In this document: one piece after another, positions 9,465-21,828 of the stretch
Numbering within the stretch: position 1 is the stretch's first letter
Layout: every line of letters begins with the position of its first letter
Assembly (NCBI GenBank): GCA_963989385.1
Contig: OZ022505.1
Span: 54,067,737-54,131,736, forward strand
Reading direction: 5' to 3'
Origin: Ctena decussata
Taxonomy: Eukaryota > Mollusca > Bivalvia > Lucinida > Lucinidae
Length of the DNA stretch: 64,000 nucleotides
The notes under the pieces: model-generated
The model's database searches: none
Seen by the model: only the letters and a program-made list of their open reading frames with translations
Told to the model about the DNA's origin: nothing
Position numbers and translations under genes: made by a program

Positions 9465-12400
9465 AACAAAGTGCCGATTTTTAACATTTATAAAGTTTAC
9501 ATATTGGAAAACGCAAGTTCCATTCAGACAGATTTTCTAGTTCTGTTCATTTATTTATTTTTTCAAGCTCGAGACCACGACCAATTTTTAAAGATAGTCC
9601 ATACTTTATAGTTTTTTTTTTCATCCGTCTATGAAACTTTTTCACAACATTCCTAACAGCTGATGCTCTCCTTTCTTCAATGATGTGAGACATGACAGAC
9701 TAGCATCGACGTTATTGCAACGTCACTGCGACGTCATGTGTCCGCTGGGTAAGGACACCTATATGAACCTATATAAAGAGTGTGATTCTGTTCCTCCAGT
9801 TACCCCTTGTGATAGGATTCTGAACTAATTATATTACATTTTCAAGAAGCTTATACAAGACTCTTTTCAGTTTGCCGTAACAACCAGAATATTTATTCCT
9901 ACCCAGCGGGCACATGACGTCGAAATGACGTCATAATGACGTCGATGCGACGTCACAACGTCTTATCGACGTCAGTACGACGTCGTTTCAACGTCATGTG
10001 CCTGCTGGGTAGTGGCAATCTTGGAGACCAGTTAACCAGGGAACTATTTGCGTGCAGTAAATCTTGAAGGTGTTCACCACCAATCGAGGAAACAACGTTG
10101 GAATGATTCGCATTTCAGAACGGAAAGCTCATACTACCCAGCAGGAACATGACGTCATGATTCCGTCGCATTGACGTTGCCAAAACCTGATGACGTCACA
10201 CCGACGTTATTATGAGGTCATGTGACGCTCGGAAAATCTTTATTGCCCAGCAGGCACATGACGTCTAAATGACGTCGTATTGACGTCTGGATGACGTCTG
10301 GATGACGTCGTATTGGCGGCAATGCGGCATGGGTGTCTTGTAATGATGTTCAAACAAGTCGCATTGTTTTGATATACTACCCTCTGTAGTGGGACACCTT
10401 AAAATTATTGTAATTATTCTAAAATTTGTACAGGTACTATCCTACAAGTCTGGACACACGTGTTTTGTGTATGACATCATCTGGTAGATGGTGAACAAAG
10501 CTTGGCAGTCTAGCTAGAGAGAATAGCTGAAAAAATACCAGTTTTCGCGTGATAAATGCAACATTTCGGTGCGAAAAATTCCCACTGTTTGCAACAAGGT
10601 AGCTTTACACTAAATATTTATAAGGTGCGGGTCCGCCCCTTTGGGAGAGAAGGTTAGGTCGAGAGGAAAATTCATATGGAGCTTGTCATTGGTCAGATGG
10701 ATTAAATTTATACTAAGGTTAGAAAAAAGGAGTCAAAATAAAATATTTGGAAGGGGTTTTTAAATTTTTCCATTCATCCATGAGATATTTGTGGTTATTT
10801 TAGTGTGGGACCCCCTCCACAGAAAATATCAGATTTTTTTTACTGCGAATCTGTTGGTAAACAAACACATGACAGAATCATGGCTTCCGGAGCAGGGAAG
10901 CATGTCTTCTTTTTCCACTGAAATTTAAAGTCCTAGAGTGGACTATATAAACAAAAGAGGTTTGGAAAAAAATGTATGTGTAGTTTATCAAGCAGGCCTT
11001 GAACTGTATGTAAAATATTTAGTGGTAAGCCACCACAAGGACTGTATGGACAATGGGAGATAACTCTATATCATAAATCATGGATAACGTGGAGCTCAGT
11101 AATACATTTTATGAAAACTATCTTCCCGGTAGGCACATGACATGGTGACGTCACATCGACGTCAGTACGGCGTCATTAGGATGCCATGTGCCAGTTGTTT
11201 TTGCCTTGTCAAGGCTGATGCAAATTTCTGCTGGCTTTATATAGTGTTGTTATCCAAAGTGTTGCTTACTACGCGAAAAAAACAAATTCCTTTTTTTCTA
11301 ATATTCATGCGCATTCTTTAAGAGCCACACCCTCGGAAAAGGGCCTCATGCGACGAGAAGAATCAGCCCAGTCTGTGGTAACAATTACGCGTTCACTACA
11401 TGCATAAACAATCTTGAGCATCATACACTGGAGCACCGTAAAGTGTGCGAAAAGAAATGACACTAATCGGACTGCTTTTCGCTTTTACCAATATGGTATG
11501 AAACACTTTTTTCCTTGCGCATACCTCGTGTCGTGATAAAACCAGTCTTATGTCATACGCAAAGCAGCGTGTCCAGAGACTAGACATGCACAATCAGAAC
11601 AGGGTAGACTACACATGATCATAGACATATCTTAGTATCTCCTGATTGCGTTTACGTACATATTTCGCTGTAAACATTATTGGCTGAAACACATTTTTCC
11701 TTGCGCGGACCATTTGATTCGTGTCGTGATAAAATCAGACTTATAGTATATGCAAAACATCTATGTCCGGACCAGACTGTGCACTAGCACAATCAGGACA
11801 AGTCAGGCGCAATAAGTATTCCTTCTGGGAATCAAACGGTGAACTGCGCGAACTCTTACAGACTACGCAGTTGCATAGACTTCTCTTGGTACCCACTGTT
11901 TGCGTATAGTGTCAAATATATTTGCCCGGACAAGGCTCATAACGTTCGACACAAGAGATGAACATAAAATGCACGTGCAAATGATGTAACCTATGAGCTG
12001 CAAGATAATTAAAAATTTACCGCAGTGATCCTAAACTTTCGGATAGATGTATCTGAGAAACAACTTCAGACTCAGATCAAGATGTGCAATGCGTCATATC
12101 CTATCAGTATTTTTGACACATTGTCAGCTAATATAAGCATCTGTTCAAATTTTAGAATAATTACACAAATTTTATGGTGTCACAAATAGAAAGGGTAAAT
12201 TAAAACGATGCAAATTGTTTGAACATCATTACAAGACACCCAGCAGGAGCATGACGTCACAATGACGTCGAATGGCGTCGATGCGACGTCGCCATGGCAC
12301 ACCGACGTCAATACGAGGTCATTCCGACGTCATGTGCCTGCTGGGCAGTAAAGTATTTCCCAGCTGGCACATGACGTCGGAATTACGTTGATGCGGCGTA

Positions 12401-13475
12401 ATCAGGTTGCGTCGACGCCGACACGACGTCATTCCGACGTCATGTGTCTGCTGGGCAGGGAAGTATTTCCCAGCGGGCACATGACGTCGGAATAACGTTG
12501 ATGCGGCGTCATCAGGTTGCGTCGAGGTCAATGCGACGTCATGATGACGTCGTCAATGTGACGTCATCATGACGTCGTGTGCCTGCTGGGTAGTATGTAT
12601 CAATGTGAAGATCCGATCCGTCTCTTAGGGCTTTCTCTTTAATAGATAAATGTTTATCTGAATCATAAAAAAGCCATGGAATTTGAATGTCCACAGTCAC
12701 AACTAAGTTTTCTAGGTCCACGTTTCATTTGCGTCGAGTTTCAGACGAAAGAAAAACTTCAATAGGTGAAAGAAATGATGCCAAAATCTGTACATATTGC
12801 AAAATTTGATAAATTCTGCATTTCGACCATACACAACTATAATTGACGAGTACAAATGTCATAACTGCCTTTTTATTTATTTATTTATTTTATTTGTTTT
12901 AACTATTGCAGAACTTTAATGTACAGAAACAAAGATGTCTCTGCGTGTTTGTTTTACTACCCAAATATAAGTATGTGCTACATAGAAATTTTTGCATTCC
13001 TTTATTATCCTAACGGGTCACCAGGGTTCAGCTCCCATAATGTGCAGCTACTATGATGCCTGTGTGGGTTTCATCTGTTTGTGCGACTCCACTTTGGTCG
13101 AATGCGCTTAAACAGGCGCACATTCTGCTACCTTGTACCCATGCCCTGTGCTTGCACAGACCGCAGTAAACCGTATCCAGGAGGCAGTAGGCAGGCAGCA
13201 ACACTCACTGGACAGTAAATAGTATACAGAAAAACGCGAACAGTATGCACTTTTTTCAGCTTGCTCCAAAACGAAGAGTGAGTAGACAGTGCCCAGTAGA
13301 CGGTAAACGGTAGAATATATCAAAGGTCTTTAACGTTGGCAGAAACCTATTTTCCTTCGCACAGCTTAGAAATACATGTATAATCATAGTAGAGTTTAAA
13401 AAAAAAAAAAAAAAAAAAAAACTATCAAAGAAAAAGAAATAAAACTAGAAAAAAAATAAACAAAAGCAGTTAAAA
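9347..13475 (-). repeat. 5S array unit 3 (4129 bp)
   Basis: Same layout. The A-rich tract before the next 5S gene has become an almost pure A run (about 13398-13422), showing replication-slippage polymorphism. The eta element still has two TCTGGATGACG blocks. Private changes include CAAG for CTGG near 9563. Confidence 0.95.
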
Positions 13476-13593
13476 GTCTACAGCACCCGGTACTCCCAGG
13501 CGGTCACCCATCCAAGTACTAACCGGGCTCGACGTTGCTTAACTTCGGTGATCGGACGAGAACCGGTGTTTTCAACGTGATATGGCCGTAGAC
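13476..13593 (-). rRNA. 5S rRNA: 5S ribosomal RNA, array copy 4 (one substitution)
   Basis: Differs from consensus by T to C at 13493 on the plus strand, which is A to G at RNA nt 101 (GGGAAUACC becomes GGGAGUACC). The change lies outside the A box and core C box and does not alter helix I, so the copy is probably functional. Terminator and TATA-like box are present. Confidence 0.97.
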
Positions 13594-16500
13594 AACAAAG
13601 TGCCGATTTTTAACATTTATAAAGTTTACATATTGGAAAACGCAAGTTCCATTCCAGACAGATTTTCTAGTTCTGTTCATTTATTTATTTTTTCTGGCTC
13701 GAGACCACGACCAATTTTTAAAGATAGTCCATACTTTATAGTTTTTTTTTCATCCGTCTATGAAACTTTTTCACAACATTCCTAACAGCTGATGCTCTCC
13801 TTTCTTCAATGATGTGAGACATGACAGACTAGCATCGACGTTATTGCGACGTCACTGCGACGTCATGTGTCCGCTGGGTAAGGACACCTATATGAACCTA
13901 TATAAAGAGTGTGATTCTGTTCCTCCAGTTACCCCTTGTGATAGGATTCTGAACTAATTATATTACATTTTCAAGAAGCTTATACAAGACTCTTTTCAGT
14001 TTGCCGTAACAACCAGAATATTTATTCCTACCCAGCGGGCACATGACGTCGAAATAACGTCATAATGACGTCGATGCGACGTCACAACGTCTTATCGACG
14101 TCAGTACGACGTCGTTTCAACGTCATGTGCCTGCTGGGTAGTGGCAATCTTGGAGACCAGTTAACCAGGGAACTATTTGCGTGCAGTAAATCTTGAAGGT
14201 GTTCACCACCAATCGAGGAAACAACGTTGGAATGATTCGCATTTCAGAACGGAAAGCTCATACTACCCAGCAGGAACATGACGTCATGATTCCGTCGCAT
14301 TGACGTTGCCAAAACCTGATGACGTCACACCGACGTTATTATGAGGTCATGTGACGCTCGGAAAATCTTTATTGCCCAGCAGGCACATGACGTCTAAATG
14401 ACGTCGTATTGACGTCTGGATGACGTCTGGATGACGTCGTATTGGCGGCAATGCGGCATGGGTGTCTTGTAATGATGTTCAAACAAGTCGCATTGTTTTG
14501 ATATACTACCCTCTGTAGTGGGACACCTTAAAATTATTGTAATTATTCTAAAATTTGTACAGGTACTATCCGACAAGTCTGGACACACGTGTTTTGTGTA
14601 TGACATCATCTGGTAGATGGTGAACAAAGCTTGGCAGTCTAGCTAGAGAGAATAGCTGAAAAAATACCAGTTTTCGCGTGATAAATGCAACATTTCGGTG
14701 CGAAAAATTCCCACTGTTTGCAACAAGGTAGCTTTACACTAAATATTGATAAGGTGTGGGTCCGCCCCTTTGGGGGAGAAGGTTAGGTCCAGAGGAAAAT
14801 TCATATGGAGCTTGTCATTGGTCAGATGGATTAAATTTATACTAAGGTTAGAAAAAAGGAGTCAAAATAAAATATTTGGAAGGGGTTTATAAATTTTTCC
14901 ATTCATCCATGAGATATTTGTGGTTATTTTAGTGTGGGACCCCCTCCACAGAAAATATCAGATTTTTTTTACTGCGAATCTGTTGGTAAACAAACACATG
15001 ACAGAATCATGGCTTCCGGAGCAGGGAAGCATGTCTTCTTTTTCCACTGAAATTTAAAGTCCTAGAGTGGACTATATAAACAAAAGAGGTTTGGAAAAAA
15101 ATGTATGTGTAGTTTATCAAGCAGGCCTTGAACTGTATGTAAAATATTTAGTGGTAAGCCACCACAAGGACTGTATGGACAATGGGAGATAACTCTATAT
15201 CATAAATCATGGATAACGTGGAGCTCAGTAATACATTTTATGAAAACTATCTTCCCGGTAGGCACATGACATGGTGACGTCACATCGACGTCAGTACGGC
15301 GTCATTAGGATGCCATGTGCCAGTTGTTTTTTGCCTTGTCAAGGCTGATGCAAATTTCTGCTGGCTTTATATAGTGTTGTTAGCCAAAGTGTTGCTTACT
15401 ACGCGAAAAAAACAAATTCCTTTTTTTCTAATATTCATGCGCATTCTTTAAGAGCCACACCCTCGGAAAAGGGCCTCATGCGACGAGAAGAATCAGCCCA
15501 GTCTGTGGTAACAATTACGCGTTCACTACATGCATAAACAATCTTGAGCATCATACACTGGAGCACCGTAAAGTGTGCGAAAAGAAATGACACTAATCGG
15601 ACTGCTTTTCGCTTTTACCAATATGGTATGAAACACTTTTTTCCTTGCGCATACCTCGTGTCGTGATAAAACCAGTCTTATGTCATACGCAAAGCAGCGT
15701 GTCCAGAGACTAGACATGCACAATCAGAACAGGGTAGACTACACACGATCATAGACATATCTTAGTATCTCCTGATTGTGTTTACGTACATATTTCGCTG
15801 TAAACATTATTGGCTGAAACACATTTTTCCTTGCGCGGACCATTTGATTCGTGTCGTGATAAAATCAGACTTATGGTATATGCAAAACATCTATGTCCGG
15901 ACCAGACTGTGCACTAGCACAATCAGGACAAGTCAAGCGCAATAAGTATTCCTTCTGGGAATCAAACGGTGAACTGCGCGAACTCTTACAGACTACGCAG
16001 TTGCATAGACTTCTCTTGGTACCCACTGTTTGCGTATAGTGTCAAACATATTTGCCCGGACAAGGCTCATAACGTTCGACACAAGAGATGAACATAAAAT
16101 GCACGTGCAAATGATGTAACCTATGAGCTGCAAGATTATTAAAAATTTACCGCAGTGATCCTAAACTTTTGGATAGATGTATCTGAGAAACAACTTCAGA
16201 CTCAGATCAAGATGTGCAATGCGTCATATCCTATCAGTATTTTTGACACATTGTCAGCTAATATAAGCATCTGTTCAAATTTTAGAATAATTACACAAAT
16301 TTTATGGTGTCACAAATAGAAAGGGTAAATTAAAACGATGCAAATTGTTTGAACATCATTACAAGACACCCAGCAGGAGCATGACGTCACAATGACGTCG
16401 AATGGCGTCGATGCGACGTCGCCATGGCACACCGACGTCAATACGAGGTCATTCCGACGTCATGTGCCTGCTGGGCAGTAAAGTATTTCCCAGCTGGCAC

Positions 16501-17601
16501 ATGACGTCGGAATTACGTTGATGCGGCGTTATCAGGTTGTGTCGACGCCGACACGACGTCATTCCGACGTCATGTGTCTGCTGGGCAGGGAAGTATTTCC
16601 CAGCGGGCACATGACGTCGGAATAACGTTGATGCGGCGTCATCAGGTTGCGTCGAGGTCAATGCGACGTCATCATGACGTCGTCAATGTGACGTCATCAT
16701 GACGTCGTGTGCCTGCTGGGTAGTATGTATCAATGTGAAGATCCGATCCGTCTCTTAGGGCTTTCTATTTAATAGATAAATGTTTATCTGAATCATAAAA
16801 AAGCCATGGAATTTGAATGTCCACAGTCACAACTAAGTTTTCTAGGTCCACGTTTCATTTGCGTCGAGTTTCGGACGAAGGAAAAACTTCAATAGGTGAA
16901 AGAAATGATGCCAAAATCTGTACATATTGCAAAACTTGATAAATTCTGCATTTCGACCATACACAACTATAATTGACGAGTACAAATGTCATAACTGCCT
17001 TTTTATTTATTTATTTATTTTATTTGTTTTAACTATTGCAGAACTTTAATGTACAGAAACAAAGATGTCTCTGCGTGTTTGTTTTACTACCCAAATATAA
17101 GTATGTGCTACATAGAAATTTTTGCATTCCTTTATTATCCTAACGGGTCACCAGGGTTCAGCTCCCATAATGTGCAGCTACTATGATGCCTGTGTGGGTT
17201 TCATCTGTTTGTGCGACTCCACTTTGGTCGAATGCGCTTAAACAGGCGCACATTCTGCTACCTTGTACCCATGCCCTGTGCTTGCACAGACCGCAGTAAA
17301 CCGTATCCAGGAGGCAGTAGGCAGGCAGCAACTCACTGGACAGTAAATAGTATACAGAAAAACGCGAACAGTATGCACTTTTTTCAGCTTGCTCCAAAAC
17401 GAAGAGTGAGTAGACAGTGCCCAGTAGACGGTAAACGGTAGAATATATCAAAGGTCTTTAACGTTGGCAGAAACCTATTTTCCTTCGCACAGCTTAGAAA
17501 TACATGTATAATCATAGTAGAGTTTAAAAAAAAAAAGAAAAAAAAAACTATCAAAGAAAAAGAAATAAAACTAGAAAAAAAATAAACAAAAGCAGTTAAA
17601 A
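13476..17601 (-). repeat. 5S array unit 4 (4126 bp)
   Basis: Same layout; the last unit with two TCTGGATGACG blocks (14413-14436). A 2-bp deletion near 17331 (CAACTCACTGG for CAACACTCACTGG) shifts the frame of the short ORF seen there in other units, which argues that ORF is not a gene. Confidence 0.95.
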
Positions 17602-17719
17602 GTCTACAGCACCCGATATTCCCAGGCGGTCACCCATCCAAGTACTAACCGGGCTCGACGTTGCTTGACTTCGGTGATCGGACGAGAACCGGTGTTTTCA
17701 ACGTGATATGGCCGTACAC
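17602..17719 (-). rRNA. 5S rRNA: 5S ribosomal RNA, array copy 5 (divergent, three substitutions)
   Basis: Three differences from consensus. At 17717 (RNA nt 3, C to G) a helix I pair with nt 116 becomes a G-G mismatch. At 17667 (RNA nt 53, U to C) the A box is altered. At 17616 (RNA nt 104, C to U) the 3' part is altered. The upstream TATA-like box and downstream TTTT are intact, so it may still be transcribed, but the helix I mismatch makes it the best pseudogene candidate among the 13 copies. The A-box change alone gives GUCAAGC, a form common in other animal 5S genes. Confidence 0.9.
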
Positions 17720-20700
17720 AACAAAGTGCCGATTTTTAACATTTATAAAGTTTACATATTGGAAAACGCAAGTTCCATTCAGACAGATTTTCTAGTTCTG
17801 TTCATTTATTTATTTTTTCTGGCTCGAGACCACGACCAATTTTTAAAGATAGTCCATACTTTATAGTTTTTTTTTCATCCGTCTATGAAACTTTTTCACA
17901 ACATTCCTAACAGCTGATGCTCTCCTTTCTTCAATGATGTGAGACATGACAGACTAGCATCGACGTTATTGCGACGTCACTGCGACGTCATGTGTCCGCT
18001 GGGTAAGGACACCTATATGAACCTATATAAAGAGTGTGATTCTGTTCCTCCAGTTACCCCTTGTGATAGGATTCTGAACTAATTATATTACATTTTCAAG
18101 AAGCTTATACAAGACTCTTTTCAGTTTGCCGTAACAACCAGAATATTTATTCCTACCCAGCGGGCACATGACGTCGAAATGACGTCATAATGACGTCGAT
18201 GCGACGTCACAACGTCTTATCGACGTCAGTACGACGTCGTTTCAACGTCATGTGCCTGCTGGGTAGTGGCAATCTTGGAGACCAGTTAACCAGGGAACTA
18301 TTTGCGTGCAGTAAATCTTGAAGGTGTTCACCACCAATCGAGGAAACAACGTTGGAATGATTCGCATTTCAGAACGGAAAGCTCATACTACCCAGCAGGA
18401 ACATGACGTCATGATTCCGTCGCATTGACGTTGCCAAAACCTGATGACGTCACACCGACGTTATTATGAGGTCATGTGACGCTCGGAAAATCTTTATTGC
18501 CCAGCAGGCACATGATGTCTAAATGACGTCGTATTGACGTCTGGATGACGTCGTATTGGCGGCAATGCGGCATGGGTGTCTTGTAATGATGTTCAAACAA
18601 GTCGCATTGTTTTGATATACTACCCTCTGTAGTGGGACACCTTAAAATTATTGTAATTATTCTAAAATTTGTACAGGTACTATCCGACAAGTCTGGACAC
18701 ACGTGTTTTGTGTATGACATCATCTGGTAGATGGTGAACAAAGCTTGGCAGTCTAGCTAGAGAGAATAGCTGAAAAAATACCAGTTTTCGCGTGATAAAT
18801 GCAACATTTCGGTGCGAAAAATTCCCACTGTTTGCAACAAGGTAGCTTTACACTAAATATTTATAAGGTGTGGGTCCGCCCCTTTGGGAGAGAAGGTTAG
18901 GTCCAGAGGAAAATTCATATGGAGCTTGTCATTGGTCAGATGGATTAAATTTATACTAAGGTTAGAAAAAAGGAGTCAAAATAAAATATTTGGAAGGGGT
19001 TTTTAAATTTTTCCATTCATCCATGAGATATTTGTGGTTATTTTAGTGTGGGACCCCCTCCACAGAAAATATCAGATTTTTTTTACTGCGAATCTGTTGG
19101 TAAACAAACACATGACAGAATCATGGCTTCCGGAGCAGGGAAGCATGTCTTCTTTTTCCACTGAAATTTAAAGTCCTAGAGTGGACTATATAAACAAAAG
19201 AGGTTTGGAAAAAAATGTATGTGTAGTTTATCAAGCAGGCCTTGAACTGTATGTAAAATATTTAGTGGTAAGCCACCACAAGGACTGTATGGACAATGGG
19301 AGATAACTCTATATCATAAATCATGGATAACGTGGAGCTCAGTAATACATTTTATGAAAACTATCTTCCCGGTAGGCACATGACATGGTGACGTCACATC
19401 GACGTCAGTACGGCGTCATTAGGATGCCATGTGCCAGTTGTTTTTTGCCTTGTCAAGGCTGATGCAAATTTCTGCTGGCTTTATATAGTGTTGTTAGCCA
19501 AAGTGTTGCTTACTACGCGAAAAAAACAAATTCCTTTTTTTCTAATATTCATGCGCATTCTTTAAGAGCCACACCCTCGGAAAAGGGCCTCATGCGACGA
19601 GAAGAATCAGCCCAGTCTGTGGTAACAATTACGCGTTCACTACATGCATAAACAATCTTGAGCATCATACACTGGAGCACCGTAAAGTGTGCGAAAAGAA
19701 ATGACACTAATCGGACTGCTTTTCGCTTTTACCAATATGGTATGAAACACTTTTTTCCTTGCGCATACCTCGTGTCGTGATAAAACCAGTCTTATGTCAT
19801 ACGCAAAGCAGCGTGTCCAGAGACTAGACATGCACAATCAGAACAGGGTAGACTACACATGATCATAGACATATCTTAGTATCTCCTGATTGCGTTTACG
19901 TACATATTTCGCTGTAAACATTATTGGCTGAAACACATTTTTCCTTGCGCGGACCATTTGATTCGTGTCGTGATAAAATCAGACTTATGGTATATGCAAA
20001 ACATCTATGTCCGGACCAGACTGTGCACTAGCACAATCAGGACAAGTCAGGCGCAATAAGTATTCCTTCTGGGAATCAAACGGTGAACTGCGCGAACTCT
20101 TACAGACTACGCAGTTGCATAGACTTCTCTTGGTACCCACTGTTTGCGTATAGTGTCAAACATATTTGCCCGGACAAGGCTCATAACGTTCGACACAAGA
20201 GATGAACATAAAATGCACGTGCAAATGATGTAACCTATGAGCTGCAAGATTATTAAAAATTTACCGCAGTGATCCTAAACTTTTGGATAGATGTATCTTA
20301 GAAACAACTTCAGACTCAGATCAAGATGTGCAATGCGTCATATCCTATCAGTATTTTTGACACATTGTCAGCTAATATAAGCATCTGTTCAAATTTTAGA
20401 ATAATTACACAAATTTTATGGTGTCACAAATAGAAAGGGTAAATTAAAACGATGCAAATTGTTTGAACATCATTACAAGACACCCAGCAGGAGCATGACG
20501 TCACAATGACGTCGAAATGGCGTCGATGCGACGTCGCCATGGCACACCGACGTCAATACGAGGTCATTCCGACGTCATGTGCCTGCTGGGCAGTAAAGTA
20601 TTTCCCAGCTGGCACATGACGTCGGAATTACGTTGATGCGGCGTTATCAGGTTGCGTCGACGCCGACACGACGTCATTCCGACGTCATGTGTCTGCTGGG

Positions 20701-21710
20701 CAGGGAAGTATTTCCCAGCGGGCACATGACGTCGGAATAACGTTGATGCGGCGTCATCAGGTTGCGTCGAGGTCAATGCGACGTCATGATGACGTCGTCA
20801 ATGTGACGTCATCATGACGTCGTGTGCCTGCTGGGTAGTATGTATCAATGTGAAGATCCGATCCGTCTCTTAGGGCTTTCTCTTTAATAGATAAATGTTT
20901 ATCTGAATCATAAAAAGCCATGGAATTTGAATGTCCACAGTCACAACTAAGTTTTCTAGGTCCACGTTTCATTTGCGTCGAGTTTCAGACGAAGGAAAAA
21001 CTTCAATAGGTGAAAGAAATGATGCCAAAATCTGTACATATTGCAAAACTTGATAAATTCTGCATTTCGACCATACACAACTATAATTGACGAGTACAAA
21101 TGTCATAACTGCCTTTTTATTTATTTATTTATTTTATTTGTTTTAACTATTGCAGAACTTTAATGTACAGAAACAAAGATGTCTCTGCGTGTTTGTTTTA
21201 CTACCCAAATATAAGTATGTGCTACATAGAAATTTTTGCATTCCTTTATTATCCTAACGGGTCACCAGGGTTCAGCTCCCATAATGTGCAGCTACTATGA
21301 TGCCTGTGTGGGTTTCATCTGTTTGTGCGACTCCACTTTGGTCGAATGCGCTTAAACAGGCGCACATTCTGCTACCTTGTACCCATGCCCTGTGCTTGCA
21401 CAGACCGCAGTAAACCGTATCCAGGAGGCAGTAGGCAGGCAGCAACACTCACTGGACAGTAAATAGTATACAGAAAAACGCGAACAGTATGCACTTTTTT
21501 CAGCTTGCTCCAAAACGAAGAGTGAGTAGACAGTGCCCAGTAGACGGTAAACGGTAGAATATATCAAAGGTCTTTAACGTTGGCAGAAACCTATTTTCCT
21601 TCGCACAGCTTAGAAATACATGTATAATCATAGTAGAGTTAAAAAAAAAAAAAAAACTATCAAAGAAAAAGAAATAAAACTAGAAAAAAAATAAACAAAA
21701 GCAGTTAAAA
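17602..21710 (-). repeat. 5S array unit 5 (4109 bp)
   Basis: First unit with a single TCTGGATGACG block in eta (18539-18551), which explains about 12 bp of its shorter length. The A-rich tract before the next 5S gene is reduced to about 16 A. It contains the divergent 5S copy 5. Confidence 0.95.
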
Positions 21711-21828
21711 GTCTACAGCACCCGGTATTCCCAGGCGGTCACCCATCCAAGTACTAACCGGGCTCGACGTTGCTTATCTTCGGTGATCGGACGAGAACCG
21801 GTGTTTTCAACGTGATATGGCCGTAGAC
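21711..21828 (-). rRNA. 5S rRNA: 5S ribosomal RNA, array copy 6 (A-box substitution)
   Basis: Differs from consensus by A to T at 21777 on the plus strand, which is U to A at RNA nt 52 inside the A box (GUUAAGC becomes GAUAAGC). Everything else, including oligo-T and TATA-like box, is as in consensus. It could be a variant with reduced activity; this is inference. Confidence 0.95.

Noticed and set aside
13582..13785. Plus-strand ORF of 67 codons overlapping the 5S gene end
   Set aside because: It starts inside the 5S gene on the opposite strand and is open only in units where CATTCCAGAC has an extra C (units 4 and 7).
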